Notes: generated by a model from the sequence alone, not told the origin. A stretch of 64,000 bases of DNA from Pseudomonas fluorescens (GCF_902498195.1 NZ_CABVIY010000010.1:1-64000), one strand, 5' to 3'. Positions 7,636-16,470 are shown, counted from the first letter of the stretch. Numbers and translations are program-made.

Positions 7636-8586
7636 ATGAGCGAACCCCGTTACAAAATAGTTTTCGACGGTGCTCTGCAACCCGGCGTCGAAATCAACAC
7701 GGCCAAGCTCAACCTGGCCGAACTGTTCAAAAGCGATGTAGCCGCCATCGAGCGCCTGTTCAATGGTCGCGTCGTCGCACTCAAGCGTGATTTGTCTCAA
7801 AGCGATGCACAAACCTATCTTCAGGCCTTGAGTAAAACCGGCATCGACGCGCGAATCGAACCCGAAACGGTGATCGAATTGAACCTGTCGGACGTGGATG
7901 ATCACGGCTACGCGGCACAGGAACATGACTCACCCTATGCTCCGCCCCGGGCCAGCGTCGGCGAAAACGCCTCCGGGTTCGCCGCCCTCAAGCCGTTTAG
8001 CGTTGAAGGACGGATCGGCCGCCTGCGCTTTCTGGCCTGGACCCTGGTGCTGAGCCTGGTGACCCTGCCCATTGTCGGTGTGCTCGCGCTCATCGGCCTC
8101 GGACTGGTCAGCAGCGACTCGACCACTGGCTTGATCATCGGCGGCATCTTTGCGTTCTTCCTGTTCCTCACGTTCGTAATTGTCAGCATCCTGTTCACCG
8201 TTCAGCGCCTGCACGATATCGGCTGGTCGGGCTGGCTCTGGCTACTGAATCTCGTCCCCTTCGTGGGCAGTTTTTTCCCGCTGGTGATCATGGTTATGCC
8301 AGGCAATACCGGGACCAACCGCTACGGGCCGCCTCCCCCGCCCAACAGCACAGCCGTCAAAGTGCTGTGCTCATTGTGGATTGTGTTCATTGGCCTGTTT
8401 TTCGTCGGCGCAATGCTCGGGGGCATCTCCACGATCCAGCAGGAATATGAAAGCAGCCTGGAAAGCAGCTATCAGAGCGGTTCGGTCACCGTCGACGAAA
8501 TCGACGTGGAGACACAATCGCCAGCAAATTCAGCCGAGGATGCAGCCGAACAAGCCCAGCCCCCTGTAGACTCCGCGCAAGAATGA
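7636..8586 (+). CDS. DUF805 inner-membrane protein with an N-terminal soluble module
   Basis: The function is unknown. The 316-residue protein has an N-terminal soluble module of about 75 residues (YKIVFDGALQPGVE...IEPE) of a type fused to various membrane domains in proteobacteria. A DUF805 domain follows (about 120-240) with four hydrophobic helices and the typical GRIGRLRFLAW, QRLHDIGWSGW and GTNRYG motifs. An acidic, Gln/Ser-rich tail of about 50 residues ends the protein. The ATG at 7636 is preferred over 7606, since MSEPRYKIVFDG is the start of the conserved module. The SDR gene follows closely. Confidence 0.8.
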   Translation: MSEPRYKIVFDGALQPGVEINTAKLNLAELFKSDVAAIERLFNGRVVALKRDLSQSDAQTYLQALSKTGIDARIEPETVIELNLSDVDDHGYAAQEHDSPYAPPRASVGENASGFAALKPFSVEGRIGRLRFLAWTLVLSLVTLPIVGVLALIGLGLVSSDSTTGLIIGGIFAFFLFLTFVIVSILFTVQRLHDIGWSGWLWLLNLVPFVGSFFPLVIMVMPGNTGTNRYGPPPPPNSTAVKVLCSLWIVFIGLFFVGAMLGGISTIQQEYESSLESSYQSGSVTVDEIDVETQSPANSAEDAAEQAQPPVDSAQE

Positions 8587-8647
8587 ACAGCGCTCCCTGC
8601 CCGTGACACCTGCGACACGGCGCGGAGCTGTTGCGATGGAGAACAGC

Positions 8648-9436
8648 ATGACCCGTTACGCTCTGATCACCGGCGCTTCCAGCGGCATCGGCCTGGCGAT
8701 GGCCGAAGCACTGGCTCGGCGTGGCCGCAGCCTGATACTGCTGGCCCGACAGCGTGATCAGCTGGAAAGTATTGCAATCGAACTGACTCAACGTTTCGGT
8801 GTGGAAGTATTGTTTCGTGCCTGCGACCTGGGCGAACCCCTGCGGCTTTCCGGATTCCTCCTGGAACTTGAAGAAGGCGACCGGCAGATCGACTTGCTGG
8901 TGAACTGCGCCGGCATCGGCACTTGTGGCCCGTTCCTCGCGCAGGACTGGATGACCGAACAAGACCTGATCGAAGTGAACATCCTGGCACTCACCCGCCT
9001 GTGCCATGCCATCGGTAACAGCATGGCGTTGCAGGGCGGAGGGCAGATCCTGAATGTCGCCTCGGTCGCCGCCTTCCACCCCGGCCCGTGGATGAGCACT
9101 TACTACGCAAGCAAGGCGTATGTATTGCACTTTTCCGAAGGGTTGCGCGTCGAACTGAAAAAATGCGCAGTTAAAGTCTCCGTGCTCTGCCCTGGCCCGA
9201 CCCGCACAGCGTTTTTCCGAACGGCGCAGTTGAACGCGGACAAATTGGCCGACAGCAAACTGCTGATGAGCCCGGAAGAAGTTGCGCTCTATACCGTCCG
9301 CGCCCTGGAGAAAAATCGCGCGATCATTATTCCCGGACGACGCAACCGCTGGTTCGCGGCCCTGCCTCGCTTCGGCTCGCGCTGGCTGATCCGGACCATC
9401 ACCGGCATGGTTAACAAGGCTTACTGTCCGCGCTGA
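8648..9436 (+). CDS. Short-chain dehydrogenase/reductase
   Basis: This is an NAD(P)-dependent oxidoreductase of unknown substrate, 262 residues. It has the cofactor motif TGASSGIG (8-15), an NCAG segment (86-89), catalytic Ser139, and the YxxxK pair Tyr152/Lys156. The C-terminal region (IIPGRRNRWFAALPRFGSR) resembles the SDRs related to DltE/YqjQ that often have a membrane-proximal tail. The ATG at 8648 has GGAG 6 nt upstream. In-frame starts at 8636 and 8603 are possible but would add residues before the usual start of the Rossmann fold. Confidence 0.85.
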   Translation: MTRYALITGASSGIGLAMAEALARRGRSLILLARQRDQLESIAIELTQRFGVEVLFRACDLGEPLRLSGFLLELEEGDRQIDLLVNCAGIGTCGPFLAQDWMTEQDLIEVNILALTRLCHAIGNSMALQGGGQILNVASVAAFHPGPWMSTYYASKAYVLHFSEGLRVELKKCAVKVSVLCPGPTRTAFFRTAQLNADKLADSKLLMSPEEVALYTVRALEKNRAIIIPGRRNRWFAALPRFGSRWLIRTITGMVNKAYCPR

Positions 9437-9516
9437 AATGTCCTACGGTAAATTACTGGGCTGGTGCATTCCCCATGAGTACACTCAGGCCAGCCCATAC
9501 AACGGAGAAAACAGCT

Positions 9517-9855
9517 GTGGATACTCTGTTCACCAAGATCATCAACCGGGAAATCCCGGCGAAGATCATTTACGAGGACGACCAGGTACTGGCCTTCCAC
9601 GATATCGCCCCACAGGCCCCCGTGCATTTTCTGGTCATCCCGAAAAAGCATGTACGCACCTTGAACGACCTGACAGAGGACGACAAGGCACTGGCCGGGC
9701 ACATTCTGTTCACCGCCCAGCGCCTTGCACTCGAGCTGGGTTGCGAAAAAGGCTTCCGCGTTGTCATGAACTGCAATGACGAAGGTGGACAGACCGTCTA
9801 TCACATTCATATGCACGTGCTGGGTCAGCGCCAGATGCATTGGCCGCCGGGCTGA
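9517..9855 (+). CDS. HIT (histidine triad) family nucleotide-binding protein
   Basis: This is a HinT-type purine nucleoside phosphoramidase of 112 residues. The histidine triad HIHMH (His96, His98, His100) is present, preceded by VYHIHMHVLGQRQM, which matches HinT proteins. GTG at 9517 is chosen because GGAG precedes it at 9504-9507 and VDTLFTKIINREIPA is the conserved N-terminus. The ATG at 9475 would add 14 unrelated residues. A REP pair follows directly. Confidence 0.9.
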   Translation: MDTLFTKIINREIPAKIIYEDDQVLAFHDIAPQAPVHFLVIPKKHVRTLNDLTEDDKALAGHILFTAQRLALELGCEKGFRVVMNCNDEGGQTVYHIHMHVLGQRQMHWPPG

Positions 9856-9867
9856 TAGCGCGCCCCT

Positions 9868-9945
9868 CAAAAGATCGCAGCCTCCGGCAGCTCCTACAGT
9901 TGTACGCGGTCCCATGTAGGAGCTGCCGGAGGCTGCGATCTTTTG
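9868..9945. repeat. REP pair (REPIN), 'GTAGGAGCTGCC' family
   Basis: Two inverted copies of an almost 29-bp motif (core GTAGGAGCTGCCGGAGGCTG, ending GATCTTTT) face each other, at 9869-9897 and 9915-9944. The spacer is 17 nt. This is the Pseudomonas REP arrangement. It lies between the HIT gene and coq7. Confidence 0.9.
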
Positions 9946-10036
9946 ATCTTGATTCAGCCGACCTCAATGACCCAGCGCAAACCTTCCCCCGCCGATTGAG
10001 TTAAACTGGCCGTCGAGATTTTTCCCGGAGGTCAGC

Positions 10037-10684
10037 ATGACTACCCAACGTCACTACTCGCCCATTGACCGCCTTCTGCTGCAAGCCGATGCCGCGATGC
10101 GTACCTTGCTGCCCTTCAGTGGCCAGCCATACCGTCCGTCTCCCGCCATTGTCCAGCCTGACGCCAAAATGAGCGACGAAGACACCCGGCACGTTGCCGG
10201 CCTGATGCGCATCAACCATACCGGTGAAGTGTGCGCCCAGGCGTTGTACCAAGGGCAGGCGTTGACCGCCAAGCTGCCGCAAGTGCGTGCCGCCATGGAG
10301 CATGCCGCCGAAGAAGAGATCGACCATCTTGTCTGGTGCGAGCAACGCATCAAACAGTTGGGAAGTCACACCAGCATTCTCAATCCACTGTTCTACGGCA
10401 TGTCCTTCGGAATCGGCGCGGTCGCGGGGCTGATCAGCGATAAGGTCAGCCTGGGTTTTGTCGCGGCGACCGAAGATCAGGTGTGCAAACACTTGAACGA
10501 ACACCTTGAGCAACTGCCGGCTGAGGATGAAAAGTCCCGGGCGATTCTTGAGCAGATGCGCATTGATGAAGAGCAGCATGCCGAAAGTGCGCTGGATGCC
10601 GGCGGGTTTCGTTTTCCGGCGCCGGTGAAATTCGGGATGAGTTTGATGGCCAAGGTGATGACCAAGAGTACGTATCGGATCTGA
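10037..10684 (+). CDS. coq7: 2-polyprenyl-3-methyl-6-methoxy-1,4-benzoquinol hydroxylase (Coq7)
   Basis: Coq7 carries out the last ring hydroxylation in ubiquinone synthesis, at the membrane. The 215-residue protein is a di-iron carboxylate enzyme with the ferritin-like ligand pattern visible as NHTGEVCAQALY, EEEIDHLVWCEQR and DEEQHAESA (Glu plus ExxH motifs). Length and motifs fit the Pseudomonas Coq7/CAT5 family, which replaces E. coli UbiF in this genus. It starts after a GGAGGT ribosome site (10028-10033). A REP pair and a terminator lie between it and convergent speD. Confidence 0.94.
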   Translation: MTTQRHYSPIDRLLLQADAAMRTLLPFSGQPYRPSPAIVQPDAKMSDEDTRHVAGLMRINHTGEVCAQALYQGQALTAKLPQVRAAMEHAAEEEIDHLVWCEQRIKQLGSHTSILNPLFYGMSFGIGAVAGLISDKVSLGFVAATEDQVCKHLNEHLEQLPAEDEKSRAILEQMRIDEEQHAESALDAGGFRFPAPVKFGMSLMAKVMTKSTYRI

Positions 10685-10709
10685 CAATGCGTCGTTCTTG
10701 AGGGCCTCT

Positions 10710-10770
10710 TCGCGAGCAAACCCGCTCCTACGCTGAAATGCGTTCCAATGTGGGAGCGGCTCGCTCGCGA
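10710..10770. repeat. REP pair, 'GTGGGAGCGGGCTTGCTCGCG' family
   Basis: The inverted arms TCGCGAGCAAACCCGCTCC and GGGAGCGGCTCGCTCGCGA are separated by about 20 nt. This is the second REP family of the window, in the coq7-speD convergent gap. Confidence 0.85.
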
Positions 10771-10804
10771 TAGCCATCGCAGGGTCCATCAGATCAACCG
10801 CAAT

Positions 10805-10840
10805 AAAAAAGGCGACTACCGTGAGGGAGTCGCCTTTTTT
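10805..10840. terminator. Bidirectional terminator between coq7 and speD
   Basis: The perfect inverted repeat AAAAAAGGCGACT / AGTCGCCTTTTTT with a 10-nt loop gives a T-run on either strand. It sits just beyond the speD stop codon. Confidence 0.92.
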
Positions 10841-10853
10841 GTGCATCAAAATC

Positions 10854-11648
10854 TTAGTTCGGCATGTTGCGTGCGTAGAAGATTTCGAGCATTTCGTGTT
10901 TCACACGATCGGTCACCTGAGCGCGCTGCTCGACAGACAGGTTGCTGGTGGCGTCGCCGAACAGGTAGTTATCCAGTTCGAAGTTCTTCAACAGCATTTT
11001 GGTGTGGAACAGGTTTTCCTGGTACACGTTCACGTCGGTCATCTGGTACGCGTCGCGGGTGTCGTCGGAGAGGTAGTTCTGAATCGAATTGATCTCGTGG
11101 TCGATGAAGTGCTTCTTGCCTTCAACGTCACGGGTAAAGCCGCGCACACGGTAATCCACGGTCACAATGTCCGAATCGAACTGGTGAATCAGGAAGTTGA
11201 GCGCTTTGAGCGGTGAAATGACCCCGCAAGTCGACACGTCGATATCCACACGGAAGGTGGCAATACCGTCGTCCGGATGGATTTCCGGGTAGGTGTGCAC
11301 CGTGATGTGGCTCTTGTCGAGGTGGGCCAGGATGATTTCGGGCAACGGGCCCGGGGACTCTTCGATCTGGCTGTCGGTCGGGGTTACCGGCTCTTCAGAG
11401 ATCAGAATCGTGACGCTGGCGCCCTGTGGCTCGTAGTCCTGACTGGCGATGTTCAGGATGTTGGCACCAATGATATCGACAACTTCTGTGAGGATCTGCG
11501 TCAGGCGCTTGGCGTTGTACTCTTTATTGATGTACTCGACGTAAGCCTGTTGGTCTTGCGGGGTTTCCGCGTAGCAGATGTCATAGATGTTGAAGCTCAA
11601 GGTCTTTGTCAGGTTATTGAACCCGTGGAGCTTGAGTTTGCTTTTCAC
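10854..11648 (-). CDS. speD: S-adenosylmethionine decarboxylase proenzyme
   Basis: SpeD makes decarboxylated S-adenosylmethionine, the aminopropyl donor for spermidine synthesis. The 264-residue protein is of the long proteobacterial class. The self-cleavage site lies in DKSHITVHTYPE; Ser113 becomes the pyruvoyl cofactor. The conserved DIDVSTCGVISP segment contains the catalytic cysteine. It is alone on the minus strand with a terminator after it. The spermidine synthase gene is not adjacent, as is usual in Pseudomonas. Confidence 0.96.
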   Translation of the reverse strand: MKSKLKLHGFNNLTKTLSFNIYDICYAETPQDQQAYVEYINKEYNAKRLTQILTEVVDIIGANILNIASQDYEPQGASVTILISEEPVTPTDSQIEESPGPLPEIILAHLDKSHITVHTYPEIHPDDGIATFRVDIDVSTCGVISPLKALNFLIHQFDSDIVTVDYRVRGFTRDVEGKKHFIDHEINSIQNYLSDDTRDAYQMTDVNVYQENLFHTKMLLKNFELDNYLFGDATSNLSVEQRAQVTDRVKHEMLEIFYARNMPN

Positions 11649-11886
11649 CGTTAAAAACTCTCTATGTATTGCGGCCCGGCCGCGTGATCAAGCATGCCCG
11701 TCAGATGCGAACGACGCACCTGCGTAGGACGGTTAACACCTCTTCGCGATGGCGATTTTGGTTGTCTGTTCGGGTGTGCGGCCTGTCGGCTGATAGGCCA
11801 CGACCCTGAAAAAAGTGGCGCATTATGCAGACGTCAGCAGGGGATCGCCAGAGTCTGCACTGCTTTTATGATAGTTGAATGTCGAT

Positions 11887-12309
11887 TCAACCGAGTTCGA
11901 TGATTTCGTAGTCGTGGGTGATCTCGACACCGGCGGCGCCCAGCATGATCGACGCCGAGCAATATTTTTCAGCAGACAGCTCGATGGCGCGCTTGACCTG
12001 GGCTTCTTTCAGCCCGCGCCCCTTGACCACGAAGTGCATGTGGATCTTGGTGAAGACCTTCGGATCTTCGGTTGCACGCTCTGCTTCGAGGAAGGCTTCG
12101 CAGCTTTCCACAGCCTGGCGGGATTTCTTGAGGATGCTGACCACATCGAAATTGCTGCAACCGCCAACACCCAGCAGGAGCATTTCCATCGGCCGGACAC
12201 CCAGGTTACGACCACCGGCATCGGGTGGGCCGTCCATGACCACCACATGACCGCTGCCGGATTCGCCCAGGAACATGGCTTCGCCAGCCCATTGGATGCG
12301 TGCCTTCAT
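11887..12309 (-). CDS. OsmC/Ohr family redox protein
   Basis: This is a probable thiol peroxidase-like protein of the OsmC superfamily, 140 residues. The two redox cysteines of the family are present: one in LLGVGGCSNFD (about 57) and one in AEKYCSASIMLG (near 120). The sequence is nearer the YhfA/OsmC-like branch than Ohr. The ATG at 12309 has GGAG 8 nt upstream. A TTG two codons earlier is also possible. It is divergent from vfr, which suggests shared control of the intergenic region, though no operator is clear. The substrate is unknown. Confidence 0.85.
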   Translation of the reverse strand: MKARIQWAGEAMFLGESGSGHVVVMDGPPDAGGRNLGVRPMEMLLLGVGGCSNFDVVSILKKSRQAVESCEAFLEAERATEDPKVFTKIHMHFVVKGRGLKEAQVKRAIELSAEKYCSASIMLGAAGVEITHDYEIIELG

Positions 12310-12538
12310 CGCCAAGACTCCACTGTATAAAAAAGGGTCGCCAGCTTAGCACAGGCCCTATGATTGACAGCGTTTGCCTTCCTGGGTCATATCCAACCAT
12401 CGTGCAGGTAAATGCTCGAATGTTGCAGGAAGTGTCTGTTAAGCTGACGCCAATTCGCTGGCGCATAGCCAGCTTCGCTGCAGCTGCCACAATTCATAAA
12501 AAACCAAACATACCGTGCAGTCTTTTCGGGATACAACC

Positions 12539-13183
12539 ATGGTTGCTATTGCCCCCACACCCAAGATCAAGAACCTCGACAAACTGCTGATGCATTGCCA
12601 GCGCCGTCGCTATCAGGCCAAGAGCAACATCATTTGTGCCGGTGACCGTTCGGACACACTGTTCTTCATCATTAAAGGTTCGGTCACGATCCTGATCGAG
12701 GATGATGACGGCCGGGAAATGATCATCGCCTATCTGAACGGCGGGGACTTTTTCGGCGAACTGGGGCTGTTCGAACAAGCAGGCCTGGAGCAGGAACGCA
12801 GCGCCTGGGTGCGCGCCAAGGTCGAATGCGAGGTTGCGGAAATCAGCTATGCAAAATTCCGTGAACTGTCACAGCAGGATCCAGACATTCTTTACGTGTT
12901 GAGCGGACAAATCGCACAACGCCTGCGAAACACGACCCGCAAGGTGGGTGACCTGGCGTTTTTCGACGTGACCGGTCGCGTTGCGCGCTGCCTGCTGGAA
13001 CTGTGCAAGCAACCCGACGCAATGACTCACCCCGACGGCATGCAGATCAAGGTAACGCGCCAGGAAATAGGCAGGATTGTCGGGTGTTCGCGGGAGATGG
13101 TCGGTCGCGTGCTCAAGGACCTGGAGGAACGCAACCTGGTGGACGTCAAAGGCAAGACCATGGTGGTCTTCGGAACACGCTAA
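12539..13183 (+). CDS. vfr: cAMP-activated global regulator Vfr (CRP family)
   Basis: Vfr is a cytoplasmic cAMP-binding transcription factor and the Pseudomonas CRP homologue, controlling secretion, quorum sensing and twitching genes in P. aeruginosa. The 214-residue protein has the cyclic-nucleotide domain (about 15-125) with the phosphate-binding cassette GDFFGELGLFE, then the dimerisation helix and a winged helix-turn-helix with TRQEIGRIVGCSREMVGRVLK (split here only for description). Length equals P. aeruginosa Vfr. The ATG at 12539 (MVAIAPTPKIKNL) is chosen over 12515 by homology. Its stop overlaps the convergent lipoate-ligase-like gene by 4 nt. Confidence 0.96.
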   Translation: MVAIAPTPKIKNLDKLLMHCQRRRYQAKSNIICAGDRSDTLFFIIKGSVTILIEDDDGREMIIAYLNGGDFFGELGLFEQAGLEQERSAWVRAKVECEVAEISYAKFRELSQQDPDILYVLSGQIAQRLRNTTRKVGDLAFFDVTGRVARCLLELCKQPDAMTHPDGMQIKVTRQEIGRIVGCSREMVGRVLKDLEERNLVDVKGKTMVVFGTR

Positions 13184-13881
13184 GCGTTGAACATTTGTGC
13201 CAGCATTTTCCGGAAGAGTTCGTCGAGGCGTGCCAGTGCATCCGGTGCCGCGAATTTCTCATGCAGGGCGATGTGGCTTTCAGCCCGCACCCGTGGCTCC
13301 AGACCGCAAGCCTCGTTGAACCGATTGACCGCAGCGACCATCGACTCACGCTCGTTATCCAGCAGCATTGCACCGTGCACCAGTCCAACCGGGCGCTGCC
13401 CGCCCTGACTCTGGCGCCAGCGCTGAGCAGTGCCAACCATCTTGCGCCCATCCAGATTGACGTTGAAGCGGCCATCGCAAAACGCGCCTTCGATTTCGCC
13501 CAGCGACGCCGTCCCACCCAGCTCATCCAGCAACTGACAGATTGGATCGCACAGACGCCGGTAACCGGACTCGATGCGGTTCAGATCACCTTCGCTGCGC
13601 GGTAGCGCGTAAACCAGTGCGATATTGATCGTAGACGCTGATTGCGGCACTGGTTCGCCACCTGTTTCGCGTAACAGCACTGGCCAACCGGCAGCAGCGG
13701 AGACTTCGCAGGCGTGATCGAAGCCGGGCAGGCGATTCAAGCGGCGCGGCATGACCAGCGCCCGATCGCTCGGCTGCCAGAAGAGCAGGCCGAATTCAGT
13801 GCCGCCGGCGCAGACCGATGCCAGCAGATCCTGTTCGGCTTGCAGGCCGGCTTCGATGGTCAGGGAGGTTGGAAGCGGCAT
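13180..13881 (-). CDS. Lipoate-protein ligase A (LplA/LipM-type) family protein
   Basis: This is a biotin/lipoate ligase (BPL/LplA/LipB) family protein of 233 residues. RETGGEPVPQSAST resembles the RRxTGGGxVxH lipoate-binding loop but lacks its histidine. DGRKMVGTAQRWRQ has the conserved lysine in the KxxGxAQ motif. It may attach lipoate or octanoate, or have diverged in substrate; the changed loop leaves this open. It is convergent with vfr (4-nt overlap) and lies upstream of trpC on the same strand, separated by about 100 nt with a REP half. No cofactor-pathway neighbour is visible. Confidence 0.75.
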   Translation of the reverse strand: MPLPTSLTIEAGLQAEQDLLASVCAGGTEFGLLFWQPSDRALVMPRRLNRLPGFDHACEVSAAAGWPVLLRETGGEPVPQSASTINIALVYALPRSEGDLNRIESGYRRLCDPICQLLDELGGTASLGEIEGAFCDGRFNVNLDGRKMVGTAQRWRQSQGGQRPVGLVHGAMLLDNERESMVAAVNRFNEACGLEPRVRAESHIALHEKFAAPDALARLDELFRKMLAQMFNA

Positions 13882-13928
13882 GGACTACTCCGGCAGACTC
13901 AAGGTCATTGGGAAATTTGAGGGCACCA

Positions 13929-13951
13929 TCGCGGGCAAGCCCGCTCCCACA
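13929..13951. repeat. Single REP half-element
   Basis: CGCGGGCAAGCCCGCTCCCA is one arm of the 'GTGGGAGCGGGCTTGC' REP family. No facing partner is found within the 98-nt gap between trpC and the lipoate-ligase-like gene. Confidence 0.7.
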
Positions 13952-13979
13952 GGGAATCGGGTTGCCTGCAAACTGTTTT

Positions 13980-14816
13980 TCAGTCGAGGGTCGAGCCGCT
14001 GACCGGAACGCCACGTTCAGGGAAGAACAGACGCTGCAACTCAGTACCCGGGCTCTCTGCACGCATGAACGCTTCGCCAACCAGGAACGCGTACACGTCG
14101 CTGATTTCCATCAGTTCGACATCGGCGCGATTGAGAATCCCGCTTTCAGTGATTACCAGGCGATCACGAGGAATGCGCGGCAACAGGTCGAGAGTGGTTT
14201 CGAGGCTGACATCGAAAGTGTGCAGGTTACGGTTGTTCACGCCGACCAATGGCGTGTCGAGGATTTTCAAGGCCCGCTCCAGCTCATCGCCGTCGTGGAC
14301 TTCCACCAGTACATCAAGTCCGACGCCTTTTGCCACGGAGGCCAGCTCAGCCATTTTCACGTCGTCCAAGGCGGAGACGATCAACAGCACGCAATCGGCG
14401 CCCAGGGCGCGGGCTTCGACGATCTGGTACGGATCGATCATGAAGTCCTTGCGGATCACCGGCAGCTTGCATGCCGCGCGAGCTTGCTGCAGGTAGGCAT
14501 CGGCACCCTGGAAGTAATCGATATCGGTCAGCACCGACAGACAGGTCGCACCGCCCTTCTCGTAGCTTTTGGCAATGTCGGCGGGAACGAAGTTCTCGCG
14601 GATCACGCCTTTGCTTGGCGAAGCTTTCTTGATTTCAGCAATCACGGCCGGCTGTTTCAGCTTGGCCTGAGCCAGCAGTGCCTGCGCAAACCCACGGGGT
14701 GCATCGGCCGCCTTGGCCAGACTTTCCAGCTCGGCCAAGCTGACGCGAGCGCTACGCTCGGCAACTTCCTCGACCTTGCGCGCCAGAATGTTTTCCAGAA
14801 CCGTCGGTACACTCAT
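13980..14816 (-). CDS. trpC: Indole-3-glycerol phosphate synthase
   Basis: TrpC closes the indole ring in tryptophan synthesis, converting carboxyphenylamino-deoxyribulose phosphate to indole glycerol phosphate. The 278-residue TIM barrel has the conserved IAEIKKASPSKGVI segment with the catalytic lysines, and VGVNNRNLHTF and ITESGI near the C-terminus. It is monofunctional, not fused to TrpF, as in other pseudomonads. Its start overlaps the trpD stop by 4 nt (ATGA), so the two are translationally coupled. Confidence 0.97.
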   Translation of the reverse strand: MSVPTVLENILARKVEEVAERSARVSLAELESLAKAADAPRGFAQALLAQAKLKQPAVIAEIKKASPSKGVIRENFVPADIAKSYEKGGATCLSVLTDIDYFQGADAYLQQARAACKLPVIRKDFMIDPYQIVEARALGADCVLLIVSALDDVKMAELASVAKGVGLDVLVEVHDGDELERALKILDTPLVGVNNRNLHTFDVSLETTLDLLPRIPRDRLVITESGILNRADVELMEISDVYAFLVGEAFMRAESPGTELQRLFFPERGVPVSGSTLD

Positions 14817-15862
14817 CCCTCATTCTCCACTTTGAATACCGCGGTAAACGCACCCAGCTCCTCGAGTTTCTCCCGAGCCAGACCTGTGTGCAGCGCATCA
14901 TGCGCCAGGGCAACGCCCTCCTTCAGACTGCTGGCCACATCCGCGGCGTACAGAGCGGCACCTGCATTGAGCATGATCATCTCGGCGGCTTTCTGACCGT
15001 TCTCGGTCTTGCGCTTGCCCAGTGCATCGCGAATCAACTCAAGCGATTGTGCCGGACTGTCAACCACCAGGCCGAACAGGCTCTGGCTCTTTATACCGAG
15101 GTCTTCTGGCTGAACCCAATATTCGGTTATTGCGTCATTTTTCAGCTCGGCGACGAAGGTCGGAGCCGCCAGGCTGAATTCATCCAGACCGTCCTGAGAG
15201 TGCACCACCAGCACGTGTTTGCTGCCCAGGCGCTGCAAAACCTCGGCTAACGGCCGGCACAAGGCCTGGGTAAATACACCTACCACCTGATGTTTCACGC
15301 CAGCCGGATTCGTAAGCGGGCCAAGCATGTTGAACAGGGTACGCAAGCCAAGATCCTTGCGCGGGCCGGCGGCGTGCTTCATGGCACTGTGGTGCGTCTG
15401 GGCGAACATGAACCCGATGCCGACGTTATCGATGCAGCGCGCCACCTGGACAGGGGTCAGGTTCAGATAGATACCGGCCGCCTCCAGCAAGTCGGCACTG
15501 CCGCTTTTGCCCGAGACTGCACGGTTGCCATGCTTGGCCACCGTGCAACCGGCCGCCGAGACCACGAAGGCAGAGGCGGTCGACACGTTGAAAATATTGG
15601 CGCCGTCACCGCCGGTACCCACCACATCGACGACGCCGTCGAGGGTCTTGAGTTCGACCTTGTCCGCCAGCTCGCGCATGACCGACACGGCGCCAACGAT
15701 TTCATCGATGCTTTCGCTCTTCATGCGCATGGCCATCATGAACGCACCGATCTGCGCGTCCGTGCATTGCCCGGTCATGATTTCGCGCATCACATCGCGC
15801 ATTTCTTCGGTGCTGAGGTCGAGATGGCCGACGATACGGCTCAGGGCTGTCTTGATATCCAT
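14813..15862 (-). CDS. trpD: Anthranilate phosphoribosyltransferase
   Basis: TrpD transfers phosphoribose from PRPP to anthranilate, the second step of tryptophan synthesis. The 349-residue protein has the PRPP-binding VGTGGDGANIFNVSTA motif (about 81-96), the KHGNRAVSGKSGSADLLE loop, and HHSAMKHAAGPRKDLGLRT. It lies 9 nt after trpG and overlaps trpC by 4 nt, forming the trpGDC operon that Pseudomonas keeps separate from trpBA and trpF. Confidence 0.97.
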   Translation of the reverse strand: MDIKTALSRIVGHLDLSTEEMRDVMREIMTGQCTDAQIGAFMMAMRMKSESIDEIVGAVSVMRELADKVELKTLDGVVDVVGTGGDGANIFNVSTASAFVVSAAGCTVAKHGNRAVSGKSGSADLLEAAGIYLNLTPVQVARCIDNVGIGFMFAQTHHSAMKHAAGPRKDLGLRTLFNMLGPLTNPAGVKHQVVGVFTQALCRPLAEVLQRLGSKHVLVVHSQDGLDEFSLAAPTFVAELKNDAITEYWVQPEDLGIKSQSLFGLVVDSPAQSLELIRDALGKRKTENGQKAAEMIMLNAGAALYAADVASSLKEGVALAHDALHTGLAREKLEELGAFTAVFKVENEG

Positions 15863-15871
15863 GGGAAGTCC

Positions 15872-16465
15872 TTAGCGCGTGCCGCCGGTTTGTTTGAGGA
15901 AGTTGGCGAAGAGCTCGTGGCCCTGCTCGGTCAGGATCGACTCGGGGTGGAACTGCACGCCTTCAATGTTCAGGGTCTTGTGGCGCAGGCCCATGATCTC
16001 GTCGACCGAACCGTCTTCGAGCTGGGTCCAGGCGGTCAGTTCGAGGCATTCGGGCAAGGTTTCGCGCTTGACGATCAATGAATGATAGCGGGTAACCGTC
16101 AATGGATTGTTCAGGCCTTCGAAGACGCCCTTGTCTTCGTGGAACACCGGGCTGGTCTTGCCGTGCATGACCTGGCGGGCGCGGACGACATCACCACCAA
16201 AGGCCTGGCCGATGGACTGATGGCCAAGGCAGACGCCGAGAATTGGCAGCTTGCCGCCAAAGTGCTTGATCACGTCAATCGACACGCCGGCTTCGGTCGG
16301 GGTGCAAGGACCAGGGGACACGACGATGCGCTCAGGGTTGAGGGCTTCGATTTCAGCAATGGTCAGTTCATCGTTGCGCACGACTTTGACCTGGGAGCCC
16401 AGCTCACCAAGGTACTGCACAACGTTGTAGGTAAAAGAGTCGTAATTATCGATCATCAGCAACAT
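15872..16465 (-). CDS. trpG: Anthranilate synthase component II (glutamine amidotransferase)
   Basis: TrpG releases ammonia from glutamine for TrpE to make anthranilate from chorismate. The 197-residue class I amidotransferase has the nucleophile Cys79 in LGVCLGHQ and the His-Glu pair in VQFHPESIL. It is the first gene of trpGDC. Pseudomonads often use the same subunit for 4-aminobenzoate synthesis. Its start lies only 112 nt from the trpE stop, with no tailocin cluster between them. Confidence 0.96.
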   Translation of the reverse strand: MLLMIDNYDSFTYNVVQYLGELGSQVKVVRNDELTIAEIEALNPERIVVSPGPCTPTEAGVSIDVIKHFGGKLPILGVCLGHQSIGQAFGGDVVRARQVMHGKTSPVFHEDKGVFEGLNNPLTVTRYHSLIVKRETLPECLELTAWTQLEDGSVDEIMGLRHKTLNIEGVQFHPESILTEQGHELFANFLKQTGGTR

Positions 16466-16470
16466 GGCGT

